From Streptococcaceae bacterium (GTDB lineage Bacteria; Bacillota; Bacilli; Lactobacillales; Streptococcaceae): a stretch of 64,000 nucleotides of DNA. The stretch spans positions 167,948 through 231,947 of the forward strand of contig JAKVKP010000002.1 in NCBI GenBank assembly GCA_022484805.1. Direction: 5' to 3'. Positions 57,565 to 64,000 of the stretch are shown here, piece after piece. Numbering within the stretch: position 1 is the stretch's first letter; each line of letters starts with the position of its first letter. The position numbers and the translations under genes are program-made. The notes beneath the pieces were generated by a model. It was not told the origin of the DNA. It saw only the letters and a program-made list of their open reading frames with translations, and did not search any database.

Positions 57565-58563
57565 TTATTTAGTTGTTTGTCTTTCTTCAATCGTATAAGG
57601 TAAGATTACCGTTTTTTCATCTAATGATTCCTTATTAATCAATTTTGTTAATAAACGTGTAGCAACAGCACCTAAATCATAGATTGGCATCGCAATACTA
57701 GTCAATTTTGGACGAGTATACTGAGTAATTAATGAATCATTACTAGTAATAATCTCGAAATCTTCTGGTACCTTCACACCTTCATCCAATAAGGTATTTA
57801 AAAGCCCTACAGCTAATTGATCATCCGTTACAAAAGCGGCGGTTACACCAGATTTATAGATTCGTTGACCTATTTTTAAACCTTCATTATAGTTATAGTC
57901 CGCTTCAAAAATTAAACTTTCTTGATACTCAACACCATTTTTGCGAAGCGCTTTTTTATAGCCAGCTAAACGATCTTTACCATTAATTGGATCTACTAAC
58001 GGTCCTGATACGAAGGCAATTTTTTGATTGTTTTTTGCTAGAATATTAACCGCATCAGTTGTTGCACGGATATAATCAATATTAACTGAACCAACCTGTT
58101 TATCTGGATCAATCAACCCAGCCAATACAACAGGTGTCTTTGATCTTGAAATTTCAGCACGAAGCGCATCGGTAATACGATGACCTAGGAAGATAATACC
58201 ATCAACCTGCTTCGCTAATAAATTATTAAAAACATGAACTTCTTTTTTAGGATCACCATCAGAGTTAGTTAAGATAATATCATATTTATACATCGTTGCA
58301 ATATCATCAATACCTCGTGCCAAAGTAGAGAAATAAACATTGGCAATATCTGGTATAATCACACCAATTGTTGTCGTTTTCTTACTCGCTAAACCACGAG
58401 CAACTGCATTTGGACGATAATCTAATTTATCGATAACTTCTAAGACTCGTTCCCGAGTTTGCGGCTTAACATTTGGATTACCATTAACCACACGCGATAC
58501 AGTTGCCATTGACACATTTGCCTCTCGCGCAACATCATAAATTGTTATTGATTCATTTGCCAT
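57565..58563 (-). CDS. ccpA: Catabolite control protein A
   Basis: This 332-residue LacI-family master regulator binds cre sites with HPr-Ser-P. The helix-turn-helix and hinge (YDVAREANVSMATVSRVVNG, then NAVARGLASKKTTTIGVI) and the effector-domain EIITSNDS are essentially those of CcpA of lactic acid bacteria. The start at 58563 follows AAAGG by nine bases; the family start occurs here. It lies away from pepQ, its common neighbour. Its promoter carries a cre. Confidence 0.95.
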   Translation of the reverse strand: MANESITIYDVAREANVSMATVSRVVNGNPNVKPQTRERVLEVIDKLDYRPNAVARGLASKKTTTIGVIIPDIANVYFSTLARGIDDIATMYKYDIILTNSDGDPKKEVHVFNNLLAKQVDGIIFLGHRITDALRAEISRSKTPVVLAGLIDPDKQVGSVNIDYIRATTDAVNILAKNNQKIAFVSGPLVDPINGKDRLAGYKKALRKNGVEYQESLIFEADYNYNEGLKIGQRIYKSGVTAAFVTDDQLAVGLLNTLLDEGVKVPEDFEIITSNDSLITQYTRPKLTSIAMPIYDLGAVATRLLTKLINKESLDEKTVILPYTIEERQTTK

Positions 58564-58614
58564 TTTCATCATCCTTTATTTTTTTCTGAAACTTTCATTT
58601 TCATTTCATAGGTT

Positions 58615-58644
58615 ATAATAACAATATTTTAAAGCGTTTTCAAC
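58615..58644 (-). promoter_or_regulatory. ccpA promoter with overlapping cre
   Basis: On the minus strand TTGAAA (58638-58643), 17 bases and TATTAT (58615-58620) form the promoter. The sequence at 58628-58644 (read on the plus strand as TTTAAAGCGTTTTCAAC) matches the cre consensus at all but two positions and covers the -35, implying autoregulation. Confidence 0.8.
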
Positions 58645-58690
58645 TAATTTTCATATTTTTTTTAACAAATTTTAAGAATATTGAATAAAC

Positions 58691-58728
58691 AAAAAATGCC
58701 TTAGAATGATTCAAACATCCTAAGACAT
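58691..58728 (-). terminator. Terminator of ribU
   Basis: A 12-bp stem (TGTCTTAGGATG / CATTCTAAGGCA, two G-T pairs) is followed by TTTTTT on the minus strand. Confidence 0.88.
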
Positions 58729-58761
58729 ATTAAGACATATTAATAAGCAATAATTCAAAAA

Positions 58762-59343
58762 TCAGTGTTTAACTGGGTGCACGATCTGGCGTTGTTTTTC
58801 AATTACTTTCTTCAACGAAAAAATAATAACACCAGAAATTGTAGTTAGGATAATACCCTGTATTAAATTAAATGGCAAGACACCCGCAGTGATATAAGTT
58901 GCTGGTAAGTCAAAATTCATAACTTTACTATAAACAGGCATCGCATAGACAATATTCAGAACTGTTGTGACCGCCGTTAAAATGATTGTACCAATTGCGC
59001 CACCGATAAAATAATCTTTGACAACAATTTGATTCGCCTTCTTTGAAAAGTACCAAATACCTAGAATAAAAATTACCATTGCAACAATATTCATCGGTAA
59101 ACCGATAAAAGTCGAAATATCTGGTGCAATAAATAAATGAATCAAGCTTCTAAGCATTAATATCGATATAGAACTCGATAGGCCCAAAGTATAAAGACCA
59201 ACAATCACTGGAATAATGGATAAGTCTACCTTTAGAAACGGAAATGCTGGGATAATCGGAAATTGAAATATCTCCATAAACAATACCGAAAAGGCTGTTA
59301 ACATCGCAATAATTGCCATTTGACGCGTTTTTTGATTTGACAT
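58762..59343 (-). CDS. ribU: Riboflavin ECF transporter substrate-binding subunit RibU
   Basis: This 193-residue membrane protein has six predicted spans and binds riboflavin for an energy-coupling-factor transporter whose ATPase subunits lie elsewhere. The N-terminal QMAIIAMLTAFSVLFM and the EIFQFPIIPAFPFLKVDLS loop are RibU-like. The call is strengthened by the FMN riboswitch directly upstream. A hairpin (CCTAAATTT/AAATTTAGG) next to the AGGAGG could also affect translation. Confidence 0.93.
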   Translation of the reverse strand: MSNQKTRQMAIIAMLTAFSVLFMEIFQFPIIPAFPFLKVDLSIIPVIVGLYTLGLSSSISILMLRSLIHLFIAPDISTFIGLPMNIVAMVIFILGIWYFSKKANQIVVKDYFIGGAIGTIILTAVTTVLNIVYAMPVYSKVMNFDLPATYITAGVLPFNLIQGIILTTISGVIIFSLKKVIEKQRQIVHPVKH

Positions 59344-59395
59344 AAAAAATCCTCCTAAATTTTTATCAAATTTAGGGAGTTTTGTTTCACTAAAC

Positions 59396-59430
59396 GAAAA
59401 AACTGCTCACCAAAAAAGGAGAGCAGTGAA
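59396..59430 (-). terminator. FMN riboswitch expression-platform terminator
   Basis: On the minus strand ACTGCTC pairs with GAGCAGT around a 12-base loop, followed by TTTTTT, after the aptamer and before ribU. FMN binding would favour this hairpin and stop transcription. Confidence 0.88.
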
Positions 59431-59444
59431 ATCACTAGCTAAAC

Positions 59445-59555
59445 TTACTTCTCCCATCCAGACTTTACTGTCGGTATCAGAATTTCACTGATTCAACCTA
59501 TTAAGGTTCGCAGACTTTAACTGCCGGTCCCGAATTTCACGGTGCCCTGAAGACT
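59445..59555 (-). promoter_or_regulatory. FMN riboswitch (RFN element)
   Basis: On the minus strand the conserved FMN aptamer is clear: TTCAGGGCACCGTGAAATTC, GGGACCGGCAGT, then GTGAAATTCTGATACCGACA and AGTCTGGATGGGAGAAG. It lies about 100 bases before ribU, giving riboflavin-sensing control. The aptamer motifs are seen; FMN binding is known for the family. Confidence 0.96.
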
Positions 59556-59624
59556 ATTAAATTTATATTACCCACATATAGTAGCACATTTTACGAAAAC
59601 TGTAAAATGAAATCGTTTAATCTT

Positions 59625-61022
59625 TTATTTCCCAAGACAAAACTGACTAAAAAGCTGGGTAATTAACTCATCCTGCACGCTATCACCAACAACCTCACCT
59701 AAATAATCCCAACATCGTGTCATGTCCATTTGAACAATATCAACTGGCATTCCTACTGAAATACCCGCTTCAACTTCCGTCAGAGCAGCTTTTGCTTTTT
59801 CAATCAATGCGATATGACGCGTATTAGATAGATAAGTCGCATCTTGGCTATTTAAATCTCCCGCTTCAAAGAATAATCTACTAATTTCTAATTCCAATAA
59901 ATCTAAATTATCCTTATTTAAAACCGAAATTGACAAAGGGTTTTCAACTTCTAGTTGTTCTAACTCCGCTAAGTCCAATTTAGTTTCTAAATCTGCTTTG
60001 TTCAATAAAATAATACGCTTGCGATTATCTGTCAGCTTAATTAATAATTTATCTTGCTCAGCTAGATTTTCACTTGCATTCAAAACTAATAAGATTAATT
60101 CGGCATCGTCTAATGCTTTTTTAGAGCGCTCAACACCAATTTTTTCAACCAAATCATCGGTTTCTCGAATACCAGCCGTATCTATTAATTTTAAGGGCAC
60201 ACCGTTAATATTTACATATTCTTCAATCACATCACGTGTTGTACCAGCAATTTCTGTCACAATCGCTTTATCTTCTTGAAGTAGATGATTTAATAATGAA
60301 GACTTACCAACATTTGGACGCCCAATGATTGCTGTTTTTAAGCCCTCACGTAAAATTTTTCCTTGCTTCGCTGAACGCAAAAGACTATCTAGTTGCTGCC
60401 CAACCATTGCTGTTTTTTCCAGTAATAGTCGAGTTGTCAAGGTCTCAACATCATCGTATTCTGGATAATCAATATTTACCTCTACCTGCGCCAAGGTTTC
60501 CAAAATTTCTTGACGCAGATGACGAATCAACTTTGATAAATCACCATCTAACTGACTCACAGCCACCTGCATTGCTTGATCCGTCTTTGCTCTAATCACG
60601 TCCATTACAGCTTCAGCTTGTGATAAATCAATTCGACCATTTAGGAATGCCCGTTTTGTAAATTCACCGGGCTCCGCTAAACGGGCACCCTCCCGTAATA
60701 AAAGTTGTAACACTTGATTAACAACTACGGTTCCACCATGTGTATTAATTTCTACAACATCTTCGCGCGTAAAGGTTTTAGGCTCTCGCATGACTGATAG
60801 CATTACTTCATCTAAAATTTGCATACGCTTCGGATCAAAAATATGACCATAATGAATTGTATGGCTTGCCACACTATACAAATGACTTTTACCTTGATTA
60901 AATACCGAATCAGCAATTTTTAATGCTTCACTTCCAGACAGCCTGACAATACTAATTGCACCCTCCCCAGGCGGGGTTGAGATTGCAGCGATTGTATCAA
61001 ATTCTTTAATTATATTACTCAT
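59625..61022 (-). CDS. mnmE: tRNA modification GTPase MnmE
   Basis: This 465-residue protein, with MnmG, makes the 5-carboxymethylaminomethyl group on wobble U34. It has an N-terminal folate-binding domain ([20 protein letters not shown]), a G domain with GRPNVGKSS and DTAGIRET, and the C-terminal CLGK whose Cys is catalytic. It is at the end of the rnpA-yidC-jag-rpmH cluster. Confidence 0.97.
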   Translation of the reverse strand: MSNIIKEFDTIAAISTPPGEGAISIVRLSGSEALKIADSVFNQGKSHLYSVASHTIHYGHIFDPKRMQILDEVMLSVMREPKTFTREDVVEINTHGGTVVVNQVLQLLLREGARLAEPGEFTKRAFLNGRIDLSQAEAVMDVIRAKTDQAMQVAVSQLDGDLSKLIRHLRQEILETLAQVEVNIDYPEYDDVETLTTRLLLEKTAMVGQQLDSLLRSAKQGKILREGLKTAIIGRPNVGKSSLLNHLLQEDKAIVTEIAGTTRDVIEEYVNINGVPLKLIDTAGIRETDDLVEKIGVERSKKALDDAELILLVLNASENLAEQDKLLIKLTDNRKRIILLNKADLETKLDLAELEQLEVENPLSISVLNKDNLDLLELEISRLFFEAGDLNSQDATYLSNTRHIALIEKAKAALTEVEAGISVGMPVDIVQMDMTRCWDYLGEVVGDSVQDELITQLFSQFCLGK

Positions 61023-61167
61023 AGCATTAATACTTCCTTTATTTGATAACTTACTTTACCCATTTTAACACAGAAACCTAATTACACCATTGATACAAAC
61101 CAAATGTAAAATAAAAAGTATAGATGCTGAGCACCCATACTTTCACAATTTATATGATTGACGATTA

Positions 61168-61302
61168 TTATGCTGCTAAAGACTTGCGTCCTTTTTGACG
61201 ACGTTTGCGCAAGACGCGACGACCATTTTTAGTAGACATACGTTTTCTGAAGCCGTGTACTTTTTGACGTTTACGTTTACTTGGTTGATAAGTGCGTTTC
61301 AT
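61168..61302 (-). CDS. rpmH: Ribosomal protein L34
   Basis: This 44-residue protein starts [20 protein letters not shown] and continues [18 protein letters not shown], the invariant L34 sequence. CGGAGGTATTTG precedes the ATG. Usually rpmH lies upstream of rnpA; here it follows jag by 115 bases, a displaced position I recall from streptococci. Confidence 0.97.
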   Translation of the reverse strand: MKRTYQPSKRKRQKVHGFRKRMSTKNGRRVLRKRRQKGRKSLAA

Positions 61303-61417
61303 AATTTCAAATACCTCCGTTTAAGTTTTATGTTTATCTTAGAGTGTTCCATCAACTATTAAAACATACTATGATAGTATAGCTTCTTTTACAATTAATG
61401 TCAATCTAATTTCAGTT

Positions 61418-62395
61418 TTAAATTTGCTTTTTTGATTTTTGAATTACCAAATAGCGATAAGGCTCTTCACCCTCTGAATGTGTTGTCAGATAAGGATTTT
61501 TAGCAATTACACTATGAACCAATTTACGTTCATACGCAGGCATTGGTTCTAAAAATTCTGGATTACCAGTTCGTTGAACCTTTTCACCAACTCGAGTAGC
61601 TAGCTTAACCAAAATTTCTTTTCTTTTCTCACGGTATGAACCAATATTAACAAGCAAATTAATTCGTTCATCAGTATGTCGATGAACAAAAACCTGCGCT
61701 AAATACTGCAAAGCATTTAAAGTTTTACCATGCTTACCAATCAATGCACCCTGCTTAGAAGTTTCTAAGTCAAAGCTTAAATTTCTGCCGGATTCATTAA
61801 CCTTAATTAGCGTCGGAATACCCATTTCTCGTGTTATCTCAGTTAAGTAGATTGATAATTTTTGAGCAATCGCATGGACTTCAGGAATATTTTCTTGGTT
61901 TTCAAATGTTTCACCGCTGCCTTCATTTAGATTTTCAACAGCTTCTGCTCCCACAGCTGAGCTAATATCTGGCTCACTTGAGATAATCGTCTCAGTATAA
62001 ACTTCCTCTTGCGCAATCGGTACAATTTTATCCGACTTTTGTTCAAAAATTTTTTTCTTCTCTAATTTTGAAACCTTAATATTGTTTGCCTCAGCTTCTT
62101 TAACTGCAGCAATCACTTGGGATAACTCAACCGTTGACTCAGAAGCAGTCGGCACTTTGTCGGACTTGGCTTTTACGTCTTCAGGTACCCCTCTGACTGC
62201 ATGTCGGTCTGCCTGCTGACGAATATGTGATGAAATTTCCTCAATATTAACCTTAGCCTCTTTTTTACCAAATCCCAAAAAACCATTTTTTTCTTTTTGC
62301 ATTACATTAATATGCACACGTTCTCTCGGCAAATTAAGCTCCTTTAAGCCCTTGCCAATTGCGTCATGAACATCTTTTCCACTGAAAATTGCCAT
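61418..62395 (-). CDS. khpB: RNA-binding protein Jag / KhpB
   Basis: This 325-residue protein has an N-terminal Jag domain (SGKDVHDAIGKGLKELNLPR, then FLGFGKKEAKV), a long acidic linker at about 65-170, a KH domain (GALIGKHGKTLNALQYL) and an R3H domain near the C terminus (ERKLVHSVIAKN). In streptococci it pairs with KhpA to control cell elongation through RNA binding. It follows yidC by 35 bases. Confidence 0.93.
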   Translation of the reverse strand: MAIFSGKDVHDAIGKGLKELNLPRERVHINVMQKEKNGFLGFGKKEAKVNIEEISSHIRQQADRHAVRGVPEDVKAKSDKVPTASESTVELSQVIAAVKEAEANNIKVSKLEKKKIFEQKSDKIVPIAQEEVYTETIISSEPDISSAVGAEAVENLNEGSGETFENQENIPEVHAIAQKLSIYLTEITREMGIPTLIKVNESGRNLSFDLETSKQGALIGKHGKTLNALQYLAQVFVHRHTDERINLLVNIGSYREKRKEILVKLATRVGEKVQRTGNPEFLEPMPAYERKLVHSVIAKNPYLTTHSEGEEPYRYLVIQKSKKQI

Positions 62396-62430
62396 ATCGT
62401 AACTCCTTTTTCAATAAGCTTGAAAATATC

Positions 62431-63243
62431 CTATTTCCTTTTTTGAATCTTTTTCCTTGCCTTACGGATTTTTTTCTCCTTATCACGCTCAACTTGAATT
62501 TTTGCTTCACGCTCTTTTTGAATCTTAAAAGGATTATTTAATAGTAAAGTTTGGAAAACTTGGTATGCATTCGAAACGACCCAATACAACGAAACCCCAC
62601 TTGAAACCGAAAGTGCAAAAAAGAAAATCATAGCAGGCATTAAATAAGTCATTGATTTAGTCATACCATTTTGCTCAGGTGATGATTTCATTGATAACCA
62701 TGAACTTAAGAAAGTAAAAATTGCAGCTAGCACTGGTAAAATAAAGTATGGATCTTTCTCAGCGATATTTAACCATAAAAAATTACCAATACGTAATTCA
62801 GGAATCCTAGTCAACGATTGATATAATGCCCATAAAATTGGCATTTGAACAAGCAATGGCAAGCAGCCAACATAAGGATTAACATTATTTTCACTATAAA
62901 GACGTTGCGTTTCCTCTCCAACTAACCGACGAGATTCTGTATCCTTACCAGGATATTTAGCTTGAATTGCTTTAATTTGTGGCTGTAATTCCTGCGTTTT
63001 TCGCGTTGACTTTGTTTGAAAATGCATTAATGGCAATAAAAGAGTCTTAATAATCAAAGTAAAAATAATAATACCGATACCAACATTACCACCGATTGAA
63101 AGAAATTTAATTGCTTCACCAAACAAATAAACAAATTTTTCCCACGCGCCAGGCGTATACTGAGTAATATCCGAACGCCCACAACCAGATAGGAAAACTA
63201 GTAGAAAACTAGCCAATAACAGTATTTTAGTCTTTTTTTTCAT
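62431..63243 (-). CDS. yidC: Membrane insertase YidC/Oxa1 (lipoprotein)
   Basis: This 270-residue insertase places membrane proteins alone or with SecYEG. It has a lipoprotein signal ([13 protein letters not shown], lipobox cysteine at about residue 21), five spans including the conserved [19 protein letters not shown], and a lysine/arginine-rich C-terminal tail of about 30 residues. It overlaps the end of rnpA by 17 bases. The tail is long and basic, as in YidC2-type proteins. Confidence 0.95.
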   Translation of the reverse strand: MKKKTKILLLASFLLVFLSGCGRSDITQYTPGAWEKFVYLFGEAIKFLSIGGNVGIGIIIFTLIIKTLLLPLMHFQTKSTRKTQELQPQIKAIQAKYPGKDTESRRLVGEETQRLYSENNVNPYVGCLPLLVQMPILWALYQSLTRIPELRIGNFLWLNIAEKDPYFILPVLAAIFTFLSSWLSMKSSPEQNGMTKSMTYLMPAMIFFFALSVSSGVSLYWVVSNAYQVFQTLLLNNPFKIQKEREAKIQVERDKEKKIRKARKKIQKRK

Positions 63244-63589
63244 TTATATCATCCTCAAATAAATTAGCAATCCTTAGGACATGCTTTAAATTTTTTTTAA
63301 ATTCGTTAAAGCTTAGATGATTAACATCAGGTCTAGCAATTACAATAAAATCAATATTACATTTTAAAGAATCAGAAAAATGATAAATAACCTGTCTAAT
63401 TCTTCTTTTTATAAAATTACGATTAACCGCATTACCAATTTTTTTTCCAACAGATATCCCAACTCTAAAATGGACATTTTGTGAACGTTCTAATTGATAA
63501 ATAATGAAATACTTATTCGCAATACTATTTTTGTTATCAAACACTCTCTGAAATTCAATCTCTGACTTTACACGATAGCTTTTCTTCAC
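63227..63589 (-). CDS. rnpA: Ribonuclease P protein component
   Basis: This 120-residue basic protein partners the RNase P RNA in tRNA 5' maturation. The RNR motif region is [32 protein letters not shown] is a typical start. The start is GTG (63589) with GAAGGACGG upstream. It overlaps yidC by 17 bases. Confidence 0.95.
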   Translation of the reverse strand: MKKSYRVKSEIEFQRVFDNKNSIANKYFIIYQLERSQNVHFRVGISVGKKIGNAVNRNFIKRRIRQVIYHFSDSLKCNIDFIVIARPDVNHLSFNEFKKNLKHVLRIANLFEDDINEKKD

Positions 63590-63779
63590 TAAGCACCGTC
63601 CTTCTAAATCCTCTAAATGTAATCATACCACAGAACCTGATGATTTTTAACTTTAAAAATAAAAGCCATCTATCTGTTATCTTTTTGTAATAATTCCTTT
63701 TCTTGATAACTAAAATAAACTAATTTATCAAAAATGAGAACGTTGACTAGCAACATCCTCACTCACAAAAATATCATAA

Positions 63780-63850
63780 AGGCGGTAACCGGATTTGAAC
63801 CGGTGATCAAGGTTTTGCAGACCCGTGCCTTACCACTTGGCTATACCGCC
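63780..63850 (-). tRNA. tRNA-Cys (GCA)
   Basis: The 71-base cloverleaf has an acceptor stem GGCGGTA/TACCGCC, anticodon GCA, a T-arm with GGTTCAAATCC and a U discriminator as expected for Cys. CCA is not encoded. Confidence 0.95.
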
Positions 63851-63860
63851 ATTTATTAAT

Positions 63861-63891
63861 AAAAAAACGCCATATCTTACAGATGGCGTTC
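63861..63891 (-). terminator. Hairpin between tRNA-Asn and tRNA-Cys
   Basis: On the minus strand AACGCCAT pairs with ATGGCGTT and is followed by TTTTT. It lies between the two tRNA genes, so tRNA-Cys may depend on read-through or its own promoter. Confidence 0.8.
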
Positions 63892-63894
63892 AGA

Positions 63895-63968
63895 CTCCGG
63901 CAGTAGGACTCGAACCTACGACATCATGATTAACAGTCATGCGCTACTACCAACTGAGCTATGCCGGA
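63895..63968 (-). tRNA. tRNA-Asn (GTT)
   Basis: The 74-base cloverleaf has an acceptor stem TCCGGCA/TGCCGGA, anticodon GTT, a T-arm with GGTTCGAGTCC and a G discriminator, as expected for Asn. Confidence 0.95.
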
Positions 63969-63973
63969 ATATT

Positions 63974-63991
63974 GATGGTGTTAACACCATC
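63974..63991. repeat. 18-base perfect palindrome at the right edge
   Basis: GATGGTGTTAACACCATC is its own complement. It lies just upstream of tRNA-Asn on the minus strand. It could be a terminator stem or part of a gene cut by the window edge; nothing more can be said. Confidence 0.6.
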
Positions 63992-64000
63992 TCTCGCATG

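Overview
The window is chromosomal DNA of a low-GC Gram-positive bacterium of the order Lactobacillales, most likely Streptococcaceae (Lactococcus/Streptococcus-like). The grounds are family-level. The pyruvate kinase is about 499 residues and lacks the C-terminal extension usual in lactobacilli. The gene orders dnaE-pfkA-pyk, DUF4059-trxB, murE next to a MurJ-type flippase, and rnpA-yidC-jag-rpmH are ones I associate with streptococci and lactococci. MurE has the L-lysine-type signature, and there is a speG, a DexB and an Apf-like LysM protein. I cannot name the species. Almost all of the window is core genome; I see no phage, insertion sequence or CRISPR array.

Layout: 1-5 kb holds the start of an M24 peptidase, exoA, trxB with its DUF4059 partner, a Cof-type HAD, a GNAT and adenosine deaminase. 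5-8 kb holds ftsEX and prfB, the latter with an intact programmed +1 frameshift site. 8-10 kb holds two small-ORF loci, speG and an Apf-like wall protein. 10-13 kb holds rplKA and rplJL with an L10 leader. 13-20 kb holds a DHA2 drug exporter, a decayed gene, gyrA, a FUSC-HAD fusion and a MtaR/CpsY-like LysR regulator. 20-26 kb holds ctsR-clpC with its operator, dexB and def. 26-35 kb holds argS/argR, pyk-pfkA and dnaE. 35-43 kb holds a PBP2B-type transpeptidase, rsuA, a MurJ-like flippase, an ornithine-cyclodeaminase family protein and murE. 43-48 kb holds the trehalose genes treC, treP and treR plus a Nudix protein. 48-52 kb holds a sodium-pumping oxaloacetate decarboxylase cluster. 52-56 kb holds a tandem repeat, fusA, rpsG and rpsL. 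56-64 kb holds guaC, ccpA, ribU behind an FMN riboswitch, mnmE, rpmH, jag, yidC, rnpA, and tRNA-Cys and tRNA-Asn.

The regulatory theme is CcpA. The window encodes CcpA itself, with a cre on its own -35, and cre-like sites lie over the promoters of dexB, treP and a gene beside the oxaloacetate decarboxylase operon. Another lies upstream of pfkA-pyk, in the 3' end of dnaE, at a distance that suits activation. Other readable switches are a CtsR box, a 24-bp TreR palindrome, an FMN riboswitch with terminator, an L10 autoregulatory leader with attenuator and the prfB frameshift.

The less explained material is: a 105-residue protein carrying two tandem copies of a gamma/delta-subunit-like decarboxylase motif; a 123-bp tandem repeat that keeps an open 41-residue frame; a promoter-driven transcript with two overlapping small ORFs; a family of 3'-UTR elements after clpC, treP and oadA; two related remnants of a decayed gene; and a membrane protein whose HAD domain has lost its catalytic residues.
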